Source of the DNA: Strongylocentrotus droebachiensis
Lineage: Eukaryota > Echinodermata > Echinoidea > Camarodonta > Strongylocentrotidae
Reading direction: 5' to 3'
DNA length: 64,000 nucleotides
Assembly: GCA_035222895.1 (NCBI GenBank)
Contig: JAVYIG010000599.1
Location: 356,001 to 420,000, forward strand
Shown here: positions 23,001 through 37,300 of the stretch, one piece after another
Numbering within the stretch: position 1 is the stretch's first letter
Layout: each line of letters begins with the position of its first letter
Notes under the pieces: model-generated
Databases searched by the model: none
What the model was told of the DNA's origin: nothing
The model's input: only the letters and a program-made list of their open reading frames with translations
Made by a program: the position numbers and the translations under genes

Positions 23001-26000
23001 TTAATGTAAATATGTATTGAATTTATGAAAATAAAAAATAAATAAAATAAAAACCTCGCTTGAGGATAAAAGAAAAAAAAGTAATCTTCATAAAAATACT
23101 TGAATTGGGATCATGGTTTAACTTTTCAAAAGGCAGTAACCGTACTCGCTCAGTCATCAACTGTATTGTAGCAATTACATGTTCGTGGATCTTCTGTCAT
23201 AACAAATATTGGATGCCTACTAAATGCCTATAAAAGGCTTCATAAATCGTACATGTACATGGGGGTGTGCCACAGGGATCATTACACTGACCTATACTGT
23301 TCCATTCACAAACCTGTTCACATATATCCCACTTTATGCAGAATGTGTACTGCCGCAGCATTGGTGTAGAGTACATGTTCATCAACGACAGGGAGAAGTG
23401 TGATTGGATCAGGCAGCAGTTTGAGAAGCCAGGAGCCATGCAGCTCTCCAAGATGGACAAGCGACTCATCCTGGAGCGTCTCATCCGCTCCACCAGGTAC
23501 GTATGGCTCCGCCCATCTCAGCTGGGGGGTGTTTCACAAAGATCCTAAGATGAACTTATCTCTAAGTTGGACTTAACAGTTATGGAAAGCCGTTAGCATC
23601 ATTGAAAATATTTTTTTAAAGTTATTTTAAAAGGCATAAAATGTTGATTCAAATCATTCATATTTTATATTATCATGGGAGATTTCATGTTCTTGATATT
23701 GAATTTATGAAAAGTCTAAAGTACTTGAATTTTTGCTTTTGAATATATTTCATTATAAGGCTACAAATGGCTCTCCATAATATTTAAGTCCAACTTAGAG
23801 TTAAGTTGGACTTAGAATGTTTGTGAAACACCCCCTGGGTCTATTGATAGTTTGAGAAGGGTACCATCCATGTCACACCCATGTATCAATTGGCATGCAA
23901 TGCTAGATGACCTAAATCAATGATGAATTAATTAATCTCAAAAAGCATTTCTCTTATTACAGTCAAACCTGTCTATAGCGATCGCCCAAGGGAAGCATAA
24001 AAAAGTGGTCTTTGTAAACAGGTTTCTTTAGTACATGTTTCAATGAGAAATCATTTTCAAGGGAAACCAAATATGTGGCCTTTGTAGACAGGTTGTCACT
24101 AAAGCAGGTTTGACTGTATTTATAATTTAGAGCTTATCTAATTCTTCATATACGTATTCCAAAATATATCTATTTAAATTATTTGATAGTTCTTTTATTT
24201 TTTGAAAACAGTCTTTAGATTATGTACACTGTAAGTATGGTATTCACTTCTCTGGGTTAGTCTCAAATCGTGTTGTATGCTTGTTTGCTTGCTCTTATGA
24301 ACAAAATACCTGAATCATTTTAATCAAATTATCCAATGGTAAATGAATACATCCTGATTTCAAAGCATTTCAAGGCATTTTGAAGCATTTTGAATAAAAC
24401 TAGACCAAATGGCAAAATGTCAAAGGACATATTAACAAAAATTATTATTGGGTATATTTTATACTTACATGTTACATGTGGTCTTGGGTTAGTGATAATA
24501 GCATTGTAACTTTAATGTGATATGCGATTTACCTCATAATTATGATTGAAGTCAAAGACTGAGGGGACTTGTCCTAAGTTCCATTCAGTATTAATTCCAT
24601 TCCATAATCAAAAACAGTTACGTCAAAATACTATTTATACATAATTATTGTTAAAATAGTCAAATATTGACAGTAAAAAAATAGGAATTTGGTTGCTGTA
24701 TATAAACCCTAGGGGGGGTTATCTGGACAGCCACCATAAACAGTAAAACTAGTAAAAGAATCATACAAAATGATATATGATATATGAATAGACAACAAAA
24801 ACAACAACAAACAAAATAACCAAAACAAAACCCAAAACAAAACAAAGTTGAACATAAGTAAAACAAGAATATAGACCGCACAACCCTAAATATTATATTA
24901 TAATTGATGTAATTCTTGTTCTCTTGACCCCTTCCTGTATGTCAGGTTTGAAGAGTTTCTGGCTCGTAAGTGGTCTGCCGAGAAGCGCTTTGGCCTGGAG
25001 GGGTGCGAGGTACTCATCCCTGCTCTGAAATCAATCATCGATGAGTGCAGCGCTAAAGGTGTGGAGAGCTTCATCCTTGGCATGCCCCACCGGTAGGTAG
25101 ACAAGAACAAGTGGTGGAAGGGGTGGCAGAGGGGAGAGAGGGGTATCAGAAGTACCCCCAAAGGGCGTGGACGGGGTAGGAAGACATGGTGGAGGGGTAC
25201 CAGACATACCCCATTGTAATTGGAAGAGTATTAAAAGGGACAGTAAGAGTGGTGGGGTAATGAGACATGTCCCACCAGTAAGTTAACAGGAGTGGTAGAA
25301 GTGGAAGGAAGAGGGGATGGAGGGCTACTTGACATTCCTCACTAGTAGGTAGCCAGAGGTGTTGAAGGAGTGGAGAGAGGGGATGGAGGGGTACCAAACG
25401 TGTCCCAGAGGGCGTAGAGGGGGTAGGAAGACATGGTGGAGGGGTACCAGACATGCCCCATGGTAATTGGAAGGGTGGTGAAAAGGACAGAAAGAGGGAT
25501 GGGGGGTTTGAGACATGCGTCTCTGGTAAGTAAGCGGGAGTGGTAGAAATTGAAGGAAGAGGGGATGGAGGGCTACTTGACATTCCTCACTAGTAGGTAG
25601 CCAGAGGTGTTGAAGGATGGAGGGGTACCAGACATGCCCCATGGTAATTGGAAGGGTGGTACAAGGGACAGAAAGAGGGATGGGGGTATCAGACATGCCC
25701 CTCCGGTAAGTAAACATGAGTGGTAGAAGTGGAAAGAAGAGGGGATGCAGAGGTACAAGATATGCCATGGCAGTGGAGGATAGGAAGAGGGGGTAGAGGG
25801 GTACTTGACATTCTTCACCAGGAGGGAGCCAGAGGTGTGAAAGGAGTAGGAATGGGAGGTGGAAGGGTACCAGACATGCACAATCAGATGGTAGACAGGG
25901 GTAATGTAATGGGTAGGAAGAGTGATAGAGGGCTGTTTGGCATTTCCCACCGGTAGGTAGACAGTTGTGGTTAAAAGAAGTAGAAAGGATGAATGTTCAA

Positions 26001-28296
26001 GATTACAAATAAATGACATGTGCCCAACAATTTTGGCAGAAAATGTATAGGGGCTGAGTAATGAGCTTAGAAAGATCGGGGAATCAAGGTAAGTAGGCCC
26101 GACACTGTGCTTAACACAGGTCACTATGCGCAGTTAAGAGTTGGTTTTTATTGAAGATGATTTTCAGCAAGTTTTTGTGAGTTTTTTTTTTATTATACTG
26201 GTTCAAACAATCAATCTACTGCAGGATAAACAATCCAGAATGAATTATAGTCAAGGTCTCTCAACATACGATGCCACTACCAGAGCTCAAGATTAGCTTT
26301 AATGGGATCTGTAAACAAAATAACAGAGTTCCAAAGTGGACAATAGAAATATTTGTTTTCCATCGTTTACATTAAGGGTGCAAATGGTTAACGGTAGTGC
26401 ATAGCTTTTGCCAAGGTCTTTGATTTGTCTTTCATGATGTATCGGGTTGAAATAAGGCCAAATTGAGAATCAGTTATCTTCAATTAGCCTTCAGTGCAAG
26501 ATATAAGATTGTGTTTTTATCTTGATGTTTTTCATTATGAATGGAACCTTATCGGTGCATTGTTCGTTTGAAAATACTCCAGAAGACATTAATAACAACT
26601 TGTAAATATATACATCAAATGTTGAACTACAGATATAAAGAACTAGGATAATTGATTTGTTTTTCATGACATTTTGTGTTGAAATAAGGCCAAATTGATA
26701 ATCAGTTATCTTCAATTAGCCTTGCAAGATATAAGATGTTCGTTTGGAAATACTCCAAAAGACATTAATAACAACCCCTAAATATAAACAACAAAAGTTG
26801 AACTACAAAAATAAAGAACTACGATGATTCATCAAAACCAAGCAACGGGTAACAACAACAACAAAAATACATGATTTGGCACTAGAGAACTATAACTACA
26901 ACTCTTTAATTTAACACCTAGCAAACTTACATGTAGATGCAATTTGTATTAATATTATTAAATATATAAGATGTGTTATATCTGTATATGGAGAAACGTG
27001 AACACTTGCTATGATTACTTTTTGTTTGCTAATTATCTATAACTTAATGTCATTATACCTTGTGACAATCTTATTTCAATAAATTCAATTCTAAATTCAT
27101 ATTTTATTTTGCTAGGTAGCATAGCTTAACATAATTCAGACCAAGACAGCAACGGTCAAATTATGAGAGTGATAACCCTCAGTTGAGAGACAGAACGACA
27201 TAAATTCATTTAATTTTAGGTAGACTTAAATGCCTTTCTGTCTCTCCAGAACAGGTTCTGAGAAGAGGAATCAGATATTTCTATAGAATCACTAATTATC
27301 AGGCAAATTGCCATTCGATGCGCCACCTATTGTATGCCACAGATAAACCTGTAGGTAGCATAGCTTAACATAAACCTGAAGTTGACCCTGAAGTTTTCAA
27401 CTTCAGGGTCAACATAAAATCTGCGCTGCTGCTGTGGCAGCATTGTTGCATGACCACGTCACCCTCTGTATGCCTTTCAGTCAAGGGTATATCTCCAACT
27501 TTGTTTAGGTTTGGAAGCGGAGGGATCATTCAACTAAAATTGTCCAAATATGGCGAGAAAATATTAGGCATGTACTGTTGACAACTTGACATATAAGCAT
27601 GTGAAGCCCTGGGATTTTGCACTTCCTGCTTGTGATGTTGACTATGTCCCATGGCACATTGCACATTGTTGCCTTTCCGTTGCGCTCGATCGGCGGTGCA
27701 CCGTATCGCGGATATGTATAACTGTGATAGATTTTATAAAAATAACAATTAGGAATTAACTGAAATAAGTTGCCCATTTTGTATTTCCATATTTTCTCTT
27801 TGCCTCTTCAAAACACTGCAGTGGTCGTCTCAACGTGCTGGCTAACGTCGCCCGTAAGCCGCTGGAGCAGATCTTCTGCCATTTTGACTCCAGACTAGAA
27901 GCTGCCGACGAGGTGTGTATTAAAATGTTGCTGATTTGAGGAGTTTGGGTTTCAAGCAGGGATCTCGTAAAAGAGGAATGACATAATTATATCTTTCCTG
28001 TCCTTGACTATCTTTCCTGTCCTTTCCTGTCCTTGTACTAAATGTAAAAACAGTGTTAAAAAAATGACACTTGTGAACAGGGGCGTACGCAGGATTTTTT
28101 CAAGGGGGGGGGTTTAAAATCGGGCCCAAAATATTTTGCTTCTGAAAATTTTTAAATCGCGCCGGCCGAAAAGTTGCTCAGTGGGGGGGGTAAGCGGACA
28201 CTTTTTTTTTTTTTTTTGGTCTCGACATTTTAAAATTTGACATATTTCCTTGTTGGGGGGGGGGGGTAAGGTCACGTTTTTTAGGTCAGCCGTGGG

Positions 28297-28334
<38 letters not shown>

Positions 28335-31300
28335 AAAAAAAAAAAAAAAAAAAAAAAAGAAAATCCCAAAGGGGGGGGGGGTTTTAGGTTTTTTTAGGGG
28401 GGTTTACACACATAAAAATACCAAAGGGGGGGGGGGGTTTGAACCCCCAAACCCCCCCCCCCTGCGTACGCCCCTGCTTGTGAATCTAAGAACTTTAAAG
28501 TAATTACATATCATACTGTCATTTGCATGTTTCAAAATTGATGGGTGTAAATATTTTTTTGAACGAAATTTTCTAAAGACTGTTTTCATGTGTGAATAAA
28601 TTTCTCACTTTTTGAAAAATGAAGACCATGAAACCATGTGTTTTCAGTTATCCATTCAGAGTACAACAATACTGGCCACATAATTGCATTCCATAACATT
28701 TTTTTGCTACCCAATGTTGCATCTGTTGTTATGGACTGGCAAGTGTGATGAACTATCAGTATTGTTGTGATGTGAATCATTTACCGGTGATACACAGAAA
28801 TGCTTGTGCTCTTGATTTGTCCAAATTGGGAAAACCTATGCAAACTTCAAAATGTTACTTCCCTGAATATTGCTTACAGAAACATTGTGCAACTTACCAT
28901 GGGGACAAAAAATTGTAAAATTATAGATAAACTTGAGTTCTGGTAAAAAAAGAAAATGAATTCTCACAGAATCAAACAAAACTTACACTGAATGTTCAAG
29001 ATTGCAAATAATTCTCATTTGCCAAACAATTTTTGGTAGAAAATGTATACTGGCTGAGTAATGAGCATAGAAAGATAAGGAAATCAAGGTAAGTAGGCCC
29101 GACACCATTTGTGTAGTTCCATATACATCTTTCTGTGTTAAGTGCTTATTATCTCACTTCATTCTCTCTGTCAGGGTTCCGGAGATGTCAAGTACCATCT
29201 TGGTATGTCCAACTCCCGTCATAACCACATCAGCAAGCGCAACATCAACCTGGCTCTGGTGGCCAACCCGTCTCATCTGGAGGCCGTCGATCCCGTCGTC
29301 CAGGGCAAGACCAGGGCGGAGCAGTACTACCGGGGCGATACCGAGGGTGACCAGGTAAGGAGGGGAACATCAGAGGGGTGCTAGAGGGGGCGTGGTTCTG
29401 TATCAAGGGGCCTTTTCTCAAAACCGTCATAAGTGTAACTTCTTAGATATCCCATTGAAACGTGTGTTATAGAATTAACACACGTTTCTATGGGATGTCC
29501 ACAAACTTAGACTTATGACGATTTTGAGAAACTGGCCCCTGGGTGCTAGTTAGCAGGTTATTACCATATTCAGGGATTGGTCAGGCCTATTGGCTTGCTG
29601 ATGTGCTACATGGGATGGACACTGCATTGGCGCTGATCTATATTGGAAGATGCCAGTGGCCATTCCATCACTAAATTTGTGGCCCAATGCTTGTAAGATT
29701 GTACTAAAAGGGGAGAGGATCAAACCTGTGTGTCTATATGACATTGTGGCCACTGGCTATGTATGTGCAGAATACCTGAGCTGCTTCTTTCCAATGTTTG
29801 GGATGGTAAAAAAGATTAAGATGAATACCTAGGTGAATACAAATCTCGCTTGCAACAATAGCCTGCATGATGTATTCTTATGGAGCTAATAGAGGTGTTG
29901 TGGTCTAGTGGATAAGTCCCCCGACTGCAGATCACAAGGTGCAATGTCCTTGGCAAGACGTTAATCTACATTTGCCACTCTCCACCCAGGTGTAAATTCA
30001 TACCTGATATGCTTGAGCACTATTTACTTTGGCAGCTCGGCTACAACCAGGGTAGTATGTGAACAGCGCCATGAGCGTCATAGCCTGGCGGATACTGGCG
30101 CTATATAAATATCCATTTATTATTATCATTATCAATACGTTATACTTATGAGTGTACTGTATTTTGGAACAGTCAAGGAGAACTTTCGAAGATATAGCTT
30201 TGACTTTGGAACCACGGATCATCAATTGTTTTTTATCATTTTGTGATTTAGGTGATGAGTATCTTGATGCATGGTGACGCTGCATTCGCCGGCCAGGGGA
30301 TTGTCTACGAGACCTTCCATTTGTCCGACCTCCCAGAGTACTCCACTCACGGAACCATCCATGTCGTCATCAACAACCAGGTAAGGAGATTGACTTTCTT
30401 TAACGCCTCTTTTACACACAATGCATGAACCTGCCTTAAAGGGGAAGTCCACCCTGATATTAAGTTGGTTTTAATAGAAGTGAGAGGAACATGTCAGTGA
30501 AAAATTGAGCAAATTCTGATTAAAAGTTAGAAAGTTATGAATTTTTGATGTCGAGCACAGTTGGCAACTTTGTGACGTATCTTGCGAGCTCCCTTCCCCT
30601 TTGGCCTCTGTTGCATCGAGCCCCTTTTTGAGTCCCATTTTAAATTTATATATATATACATCGAGAAGTATTTACTTTGCTGCAGTATCTTATCTTTGGC
30701 AGTTTACAGCATCCTAGTGAACAAAATATGTAGAGAATCATCAGACGTGTGCTAATTCTTCAACAAAAAGATATATTTAGATTTCTCCATATTATATTGG
30801 ATTTACAAAGATTCCTGGTGTGCTCAGGAGTATTTTATTGTATTTTTTTCCTTTTTTTTCTTCATTGTAGATAAACATGTTCCTTGTCGTTTCAAACCAC
30901 AATATATAATTGTAACAACTTGATTTTTTTATCACAGTTGCCTTCTAGTGAAGGTCATTCAAACTCGGCCCAAGATTAGTGGTATACGATGTAATAGTAT
31001 GGAGTTGGCAGTATGATTAATTTGGAGAGTAGATTTGCAGAACAACCATGTGGAAATTCCTAAAATGGACTATTTGAATTCTTTCATGTTGATTGAGAAA
31101 TCTTGAATAGGACCGAGAATCAATAAAGACTCTACATTTCAAACAGGTTGACTGTCCGTTGTCTAAGCTAGCTTCTCCGCATGCAAACCTGTCCTTTCAA
31201 ATTACATGATTAATTTTTTTTTGTGATTAAAAACGTAGTGTGTCCTTAAAAACAGATATATGTGGGAGTACAGTAGGACTCCTTCATGGTGGTTACAAAG

Positions 31301-34300
31301 TACATTCTTGTTTATTGTTCAGTATTCATTTGTCACTTTCATATATTTTTAGATTGGATTCACCACTGATCCTCGTTTCTCGCGCTCCTCCCCGTACTGT
31401 ACCGACGTGGCCCGGGTCGTCAACGCACCCATCTTCCATGTCAACGCAGACGACCCGGAAGCAGTCAATCACGTGTGCCAGGTCGCCTCCAAGTGGCGCT
31501 GCAGATACAAGAGCGATGTCGTCATCGACTTGGTAAGGCTTTGTTGCTCGTTTACTATATAGCACTTTTCTACTAATCGATACAAATCTTTGTAGCGTTA
31601 CTGGTTCAGAAATTGACTGCAACTTTTTATGTACTTTCCTTTTATCTCTTTTGAGCAGTGTTTTGGGCATGGCTAAAGACTTCATTACGATCAAACAGCC
31701 AAACAAATTGTGCTATAAATCGGGTCAGGTGTTTTGACGTCGTTCGACTTGGACATTATTAAACATTGTGTTGTGTGCGCTAGATTCTGGAACATTGAGA
31801 GATGCAATTGCTTTACGAATAACCTCTTGCAGATTCTCGTCATTTTCACTCTCGATACCATAGAAAAGTACATTTCTTATAGCTTCTTATCTTTTGTTGT
31901 AGGTGTGCTATCGTCGCAACGGTCACAACGAGATGGACGAGCCTCTCTTCACCCAGCCCCTCATGTACAAGAAGATCCGTGGTCATAGACCAGTCCTCAA
32001 GCAGTACGCTGAACAGAAGATCCAAGAAGGCATTATGACGGAACAGGAGTTTGAGGTTAGTCAAGTTGAGAATTTGTAAGAGTATGTTTAGAGAAAATGT
32101 AACTCTGCAAAGGCCCAAAATATAGTTAGAAGTTCCTTTTTCTTTTAAATCAAGTGTACCAGGTGATATTACTTTCCCTTGCCATTGTCAATTGCAAGGA
32201 TAACTTATATTTGTTTTATCAGTATCTGAACTCAAAACTTAACTCAACTTACAATATTAAATCTATCAGTAGGTGATAGTTCTAGATGCAAGTCCCACGT
32301 GCACATATCCATGTAGTTTCTGCACACAAGGTTTCTCCAACCTTTAAAATATGTGTACTTTGAGGGTCTTGAATTATGTTGGGTGCTGAAGGAATTAAGT
32401 TTGTGTATCAGGTACCAGAAATGAAGATTGCCTTGATTGTCTAAAAACTGGTCATGAAAGTATGCTAATTGTCATAACAAATCTAAATTAGAACAAGTTG
32501 TCGGTTGTGTATGCATACAGTTATGTAGAGTCTGTGCAAGCACCAGTAATGAGTGTTTAATCAGCACAAATTAAATGTTCACGAACATAAGAGATAACAT
32601 AGTTTTCAGAATATATCTGCACATGTGTATTAAATACTTCTCTCTAAAAACCTGCATCTTTGCTCTTTTTCTCTGAACAGGAGGAGCAAGATGGATACGA
32701 TAAGATCTGTGAGGATGCATACCAGAATGCTAAGAAGGTCACAGAGATCAGGAATGCTGATTGGCTGGATTCACCTTGGCACGGTAGGTCATGTGACAGG
32801 GTAGCTCCGCTAAAGCTGGGGTAGTAATAGTACAGTGCTTGGGAACATTTATAAAGTGTTGCTATCATGCATCAGACAAAAAGATTGGCTTAGTGTATGA
32901 TTGAAGCAGAGCTTTAATCGTCTATCTAGAGTCATATGTTGTTCCTTGAGGGCTATAGATTTGGCAAAGTGTATGAACTTAAAATGGCTTTTTTGGAGAA
33001 AATAGTATTGTCGACTGAGCACCAGAACTTATTAAAAGTGTATGAATGGAGCAAAGCTTCCTGGTAGAAAGTGTTGTGATATGGTCCACAACAATTTTGG
33101 AAAGTGTTCATTATTGTTAGTAGGTTTTTCTTTGTAGCAGCAAAGACAGAAACAAATTGAATTACACTGAGCTAGAACAAAGATTATTGAGATGTTTTTT
33201 AATGAGAATTTTCTATCAGTTCTTGGACATTTGCTTTTGTACCAGTACATACTACTTTGATTCGATACTTGACTTTTAAATTATCTAGTCGGGAGAGGTA
33301 ACAAAAGAATATCAAGTATTGAGATCTTATTTTGTGCAATGCTGGAAATCTGTAAAGGAGCTCACATGCAGTGTTCCACTCTGAGTAAAAACCAACATTG
33401 ATAATTCACCAACTACACTATCACAAGATTTTAGAGTACATGTTGAATATGTTCTTACCTGTCTCTTTGACCTTTAAACTTTGACCTTTGACCTAGGTTT
33501 CTTCAACAAGGAGATCCCTCTTCAGTACCCATCGACTGGTATTGATGAAGCGACCCTGACTCACATCGGAGAGACTTTCAGCACCAATCCAGAGGATCTC
33601 ACTCTTCATGGAGGTTAGTCGACTTCATTGGCAATATTAATCAGAGCTGCCCCTTTCCCAGGAAAATTTCACATAGCTGCATTCTATCTATCTATGTCCA
33701 GTAGCTTGGAGACTGTCGGGGGAAACAATGAAATGGACCTTGAGACACAGGTTCTCCATAACTTTCAGTCTTCAGCTGTTCTAGCTTGCTCTTCAAATGA
33801 CATGGCCATCCACTGCTTGGTGTTAGCAGTCCATGTCCTAGTTGGTCTGCCCCAAGTGCTTCTCCCATCAGTTCCACCTTGCAATAGTGTTTGCCAAGTT
33901 ATTCTTCCATCTAATTAAATGCCTCAACCACTGAAGCTGTCTTCTTGATAGGAGTGGAATTTATTCTTAATTTGCTTTTAACTAAAGTGTGTATATGTAT
34001 ATGTAATTTGGGTTTTCAAAAACGTGTATCAATCAGGTATGGTTATTTACGTCTAGGGACTATCCAGAAGATATGACTCAGTCTCGAAACAGGTATGCTG
34101 AGTCAGTTTGTAGGCAAAGACAGATAGCATGGATATTTCTGCTAGACCAACTTACATCTCCCTTTAAACTCAAGTACTTTGACTGTTTCTCTCTTTTCTG
34201 TACCCACCCAGGTCTGAAGCGTGTCCTGCGTAGTCGCATGGAGATGGTTAAGAACCGCACCATAGACTGGGCTCTGGGGGAGGCTCTGGCCTTCGGCTCG

Positions 34301-37300
34301 CTGCTCAAGGAGGGTATCCACGTCAGACTCAGCGGACAGGACGTAGAGAGGGGAACATTCAGGTGAGTTAGCACGGTGTATAGGCTAATGGATAAGTTAT
34401 TAGACTCTGGAACACATGTTACTGAGTTTGGATCCCTGACATGGCACTATTGTCCTTTGGCAAGACATCTAACCTTGTTCCTTTCAAATTGATACAGGTT
34501 AAGTAATTTGGTACCTGGTAGGAAAAAAAATTCTTGAATGCATTAGTGTTTGTAGTATATTTACTAATGCAAGGGTAATATTAGAATTCAGCAATTTGTA
34601 TTTATTAGGAATATATATCCAGCTTTATAAAACATAGAAACTTATTCCACAAAGAAAAAGGGTCTGCTAATGCAAATGCTTTTTTCCCCCAGTATTAGGT
34701 GCGCGATAGTTCAGAGCAAAATTGTGTATATTATACGAGTACCATGTACAGGAATACTAATTTCTTATCCCACCTCTCTATCTCTGCGCAGCCATCGTCA
34801 TCACATTCTGCACGATCAGAATGTGGACAAGAAGCGCCACTACCCCCTCAACAGTCTCTACCCCGACCAGGCCAACTACACCGTCTGTAACAGCTCACTC
34901 TCTGAGTTTGGTGTTCTTGGTAAGTCATTTCTATCTCTTGAAAAGCTGTATCTGTCTTTTCTAAAATTGTGTCTGTCTGTTTGTATAAATTGCAAGAAAT
35001 TCCACAGACATTGAGCGTTTATTATTCTCAAGTGAAAAGGAAGCAAATATGTGCTAGTGGGCTCAAGATACCTACAGTCTGAAGGAATAGGTAGACAAGA
35101 TGTAATGCTTTAATACTGCTGAGGGCGGGTTTAATGGATCATCTTTATTGCAAACCTGGAACCTCCTGGTTATGAAACCAAAGAAAGGAGATTCCTACAT
35201 TCTTTGTTTTTCAGTATCAAGCTCAAAGTTTGAAGTCTTGTTAGAGTAGTTCAAATTTGGATTGTCAGGATATAACCTATTCAGGTTAATGAAAATCTCA
35301 AAATAAAACTGTCATTGATGCTTCTGCTGTAATGTCTGTAATTTTATTTTATAAGGAATTATTAATTGATAAAAAAAACAAAATTGATATCTGAATAATG
35401 ATTTGAATAAAAATTAAACGTCCTCTTCCACCTTTTGTTCAGGTTTTGAGCTTGGTTTCTCCATCACCAACCCAAGAGCTCTGGTCGTTTGGGAGGCCCA
35501 GTTTGGAGACTTCCATAACACCGCCCAGTGTATCGTAGACCAGTTCATTGCAACCGGACAGGCCAAGTGGTACCGGCAGAGCGGTCTGGTTATGCTCCTG
35601 CCTCATGGATATGAGGGCATGGTGAGTGTTTGTGGAGGTGGTGGTGGTGGTAGTAGTGATGCCGGTGGTGGTAGTGGTGGTGATGGTGGTGGTGGTGGTA
35701 CCGGCAGAGCGGTCTGGTTATGCTCCTGCCTCATGGATACGAGGGCATGGTGAGTGTTTGTGGAGGTGGTGGTGGTGGTGGTAGTAGTGATGCCGGTGGT
35801 GGTAGTGGTGGTGGTGGTGGTACCGGCAGAGCGGTCTGGTTATGCTCCTGCCTCATGGATACGAGGGCATGGTGAGTGTTGTTGGTGGTGGTGATGGTTG
35901 TGATGGTGGTGGTGGTGGTTGTGATGGTGGTGGTGGTGATGGTTGTGATGGTACAGGCAGAGCTGTCTGGTTATGCTCCTGCCTCATGGATACGAGGGCA
36001 TGGTGAGTGTTGTTGGTGGTGGCAGGGGCGTACGCAGGGGGGTGGTTTTGGGGGTTCAAACCCCCCCCTTTGGTATTTTTATGTATGTAAACCCCCCTAA
36101 AAAAACCTAAAACCCCCCCCCCCCCTTTGGTTTTTTTTTTTTTTTTTTTTCACGGCTAACCTAAATAAGGTGACCTTACCCCCCCCCCCCCCAACGAAGA
36201 AAAATGTCAAATTTTGAGACCAAAAAAAAAAAAAAAAAGTGTCCGCTTCCCCCCCCCCCCCCACTGAGCGACTTTTCGGCCGGCGCGATTTTCAAATTTT
36301 CGGGAGCAAAATATTTTAAAACCCCCCCCCTTGAAAAAATCCTGCGTACGCCCCTGGGTGGTGGTGATGGTTGTGATGGTGGTGGTGGTGATGGTACAGG
36401 CAGAGCTGTCTGGTTATGCTCCTGCCTCATGGATACGAGGGCATGGTGAGTGTTGTTGGTGATGGTGATGGTGGGGGTGGTGGTGATGGTGGTGGTGGTT
36501 GTGGTTGTGATGGTGATGGTACAGGCAGAGCGGTCTGGTTATGCTCCTACCTCATGGATATGAGGGCATGGTGAGTGTTGTTGGTGATGGTGATGGTGGG
36601 GGTGGTGGTGATGGTGGTGGTGGTTGTGGTTGTGATGGTGATGGTACAGGCAGAGCGGTCTGGTTATGCTCCTACCTCATGGATACGAGGGCATGGTGAG
36701 TGTTGTTGGTGGTGGTGATGGTTGTGATGGTGATGGTTGTGATGGTACAGGCAGAGCTGTCTGGTTATGCTCCTGCCTCATGGATACGAGGGCATGGTGA
36801 GTGTTGGTGGTGGTGATGGTTGTGATGGTGGTGGTGGTGGTTGTGATGGTACAGGCAGAGCTGTCTGGTTATGCTCCTGCCTCATGGATACGAGGGCATG
36901 GTGAGTGTTGTTGGTGGTGGTGATGGTTGTGATGGTGATGGTTGTGATGGTACAGGCAGAGCTGTCTGGTTATGCTCCTGCCTCATGGATACGAGGGCAT
37001 GGTGAGTGTTGTTGGTGGTGGTGATGGTTGTGATGGTGGTGGTGGTGGTGGTTGTGATGGTGGTGGTGGTGATGGTTGTGATGGTACAGGCAGAGCTGTC
37101 TGGTTATGCTCCTGCCTCATGTATACGAGGGCATGGTGAGTGATGTTGGTGGTGTTGATGGTTGTGATGGTACAGGCAGAGCTGTCTGGTTATGCTCCTG
37201 CCTCATGTATACGAGGGCATGGTGAGTGTTGTTGGTGGTGGTGATGGTTGTGATGGTGGTGGTGGTGGTGGTTGTGATGGTGGTGGTGGTGATGGTTGTG

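Noticed and set aside
25146..26124. Minus-strand Pro/Ser-rich open frames of 145-183 codons
   Set aside because: They are translations of the purine-rich exon-4-derived tandem array; the repeated PLSPP-like text simply mirrors the DNA repeat.
33620..33940. Possible LINE-like reading on either strand in the intron after exon 11
   Set aside because: The translations gave no clear reverse-transcriptase or endonuclease motif, and no second copy is in the window.
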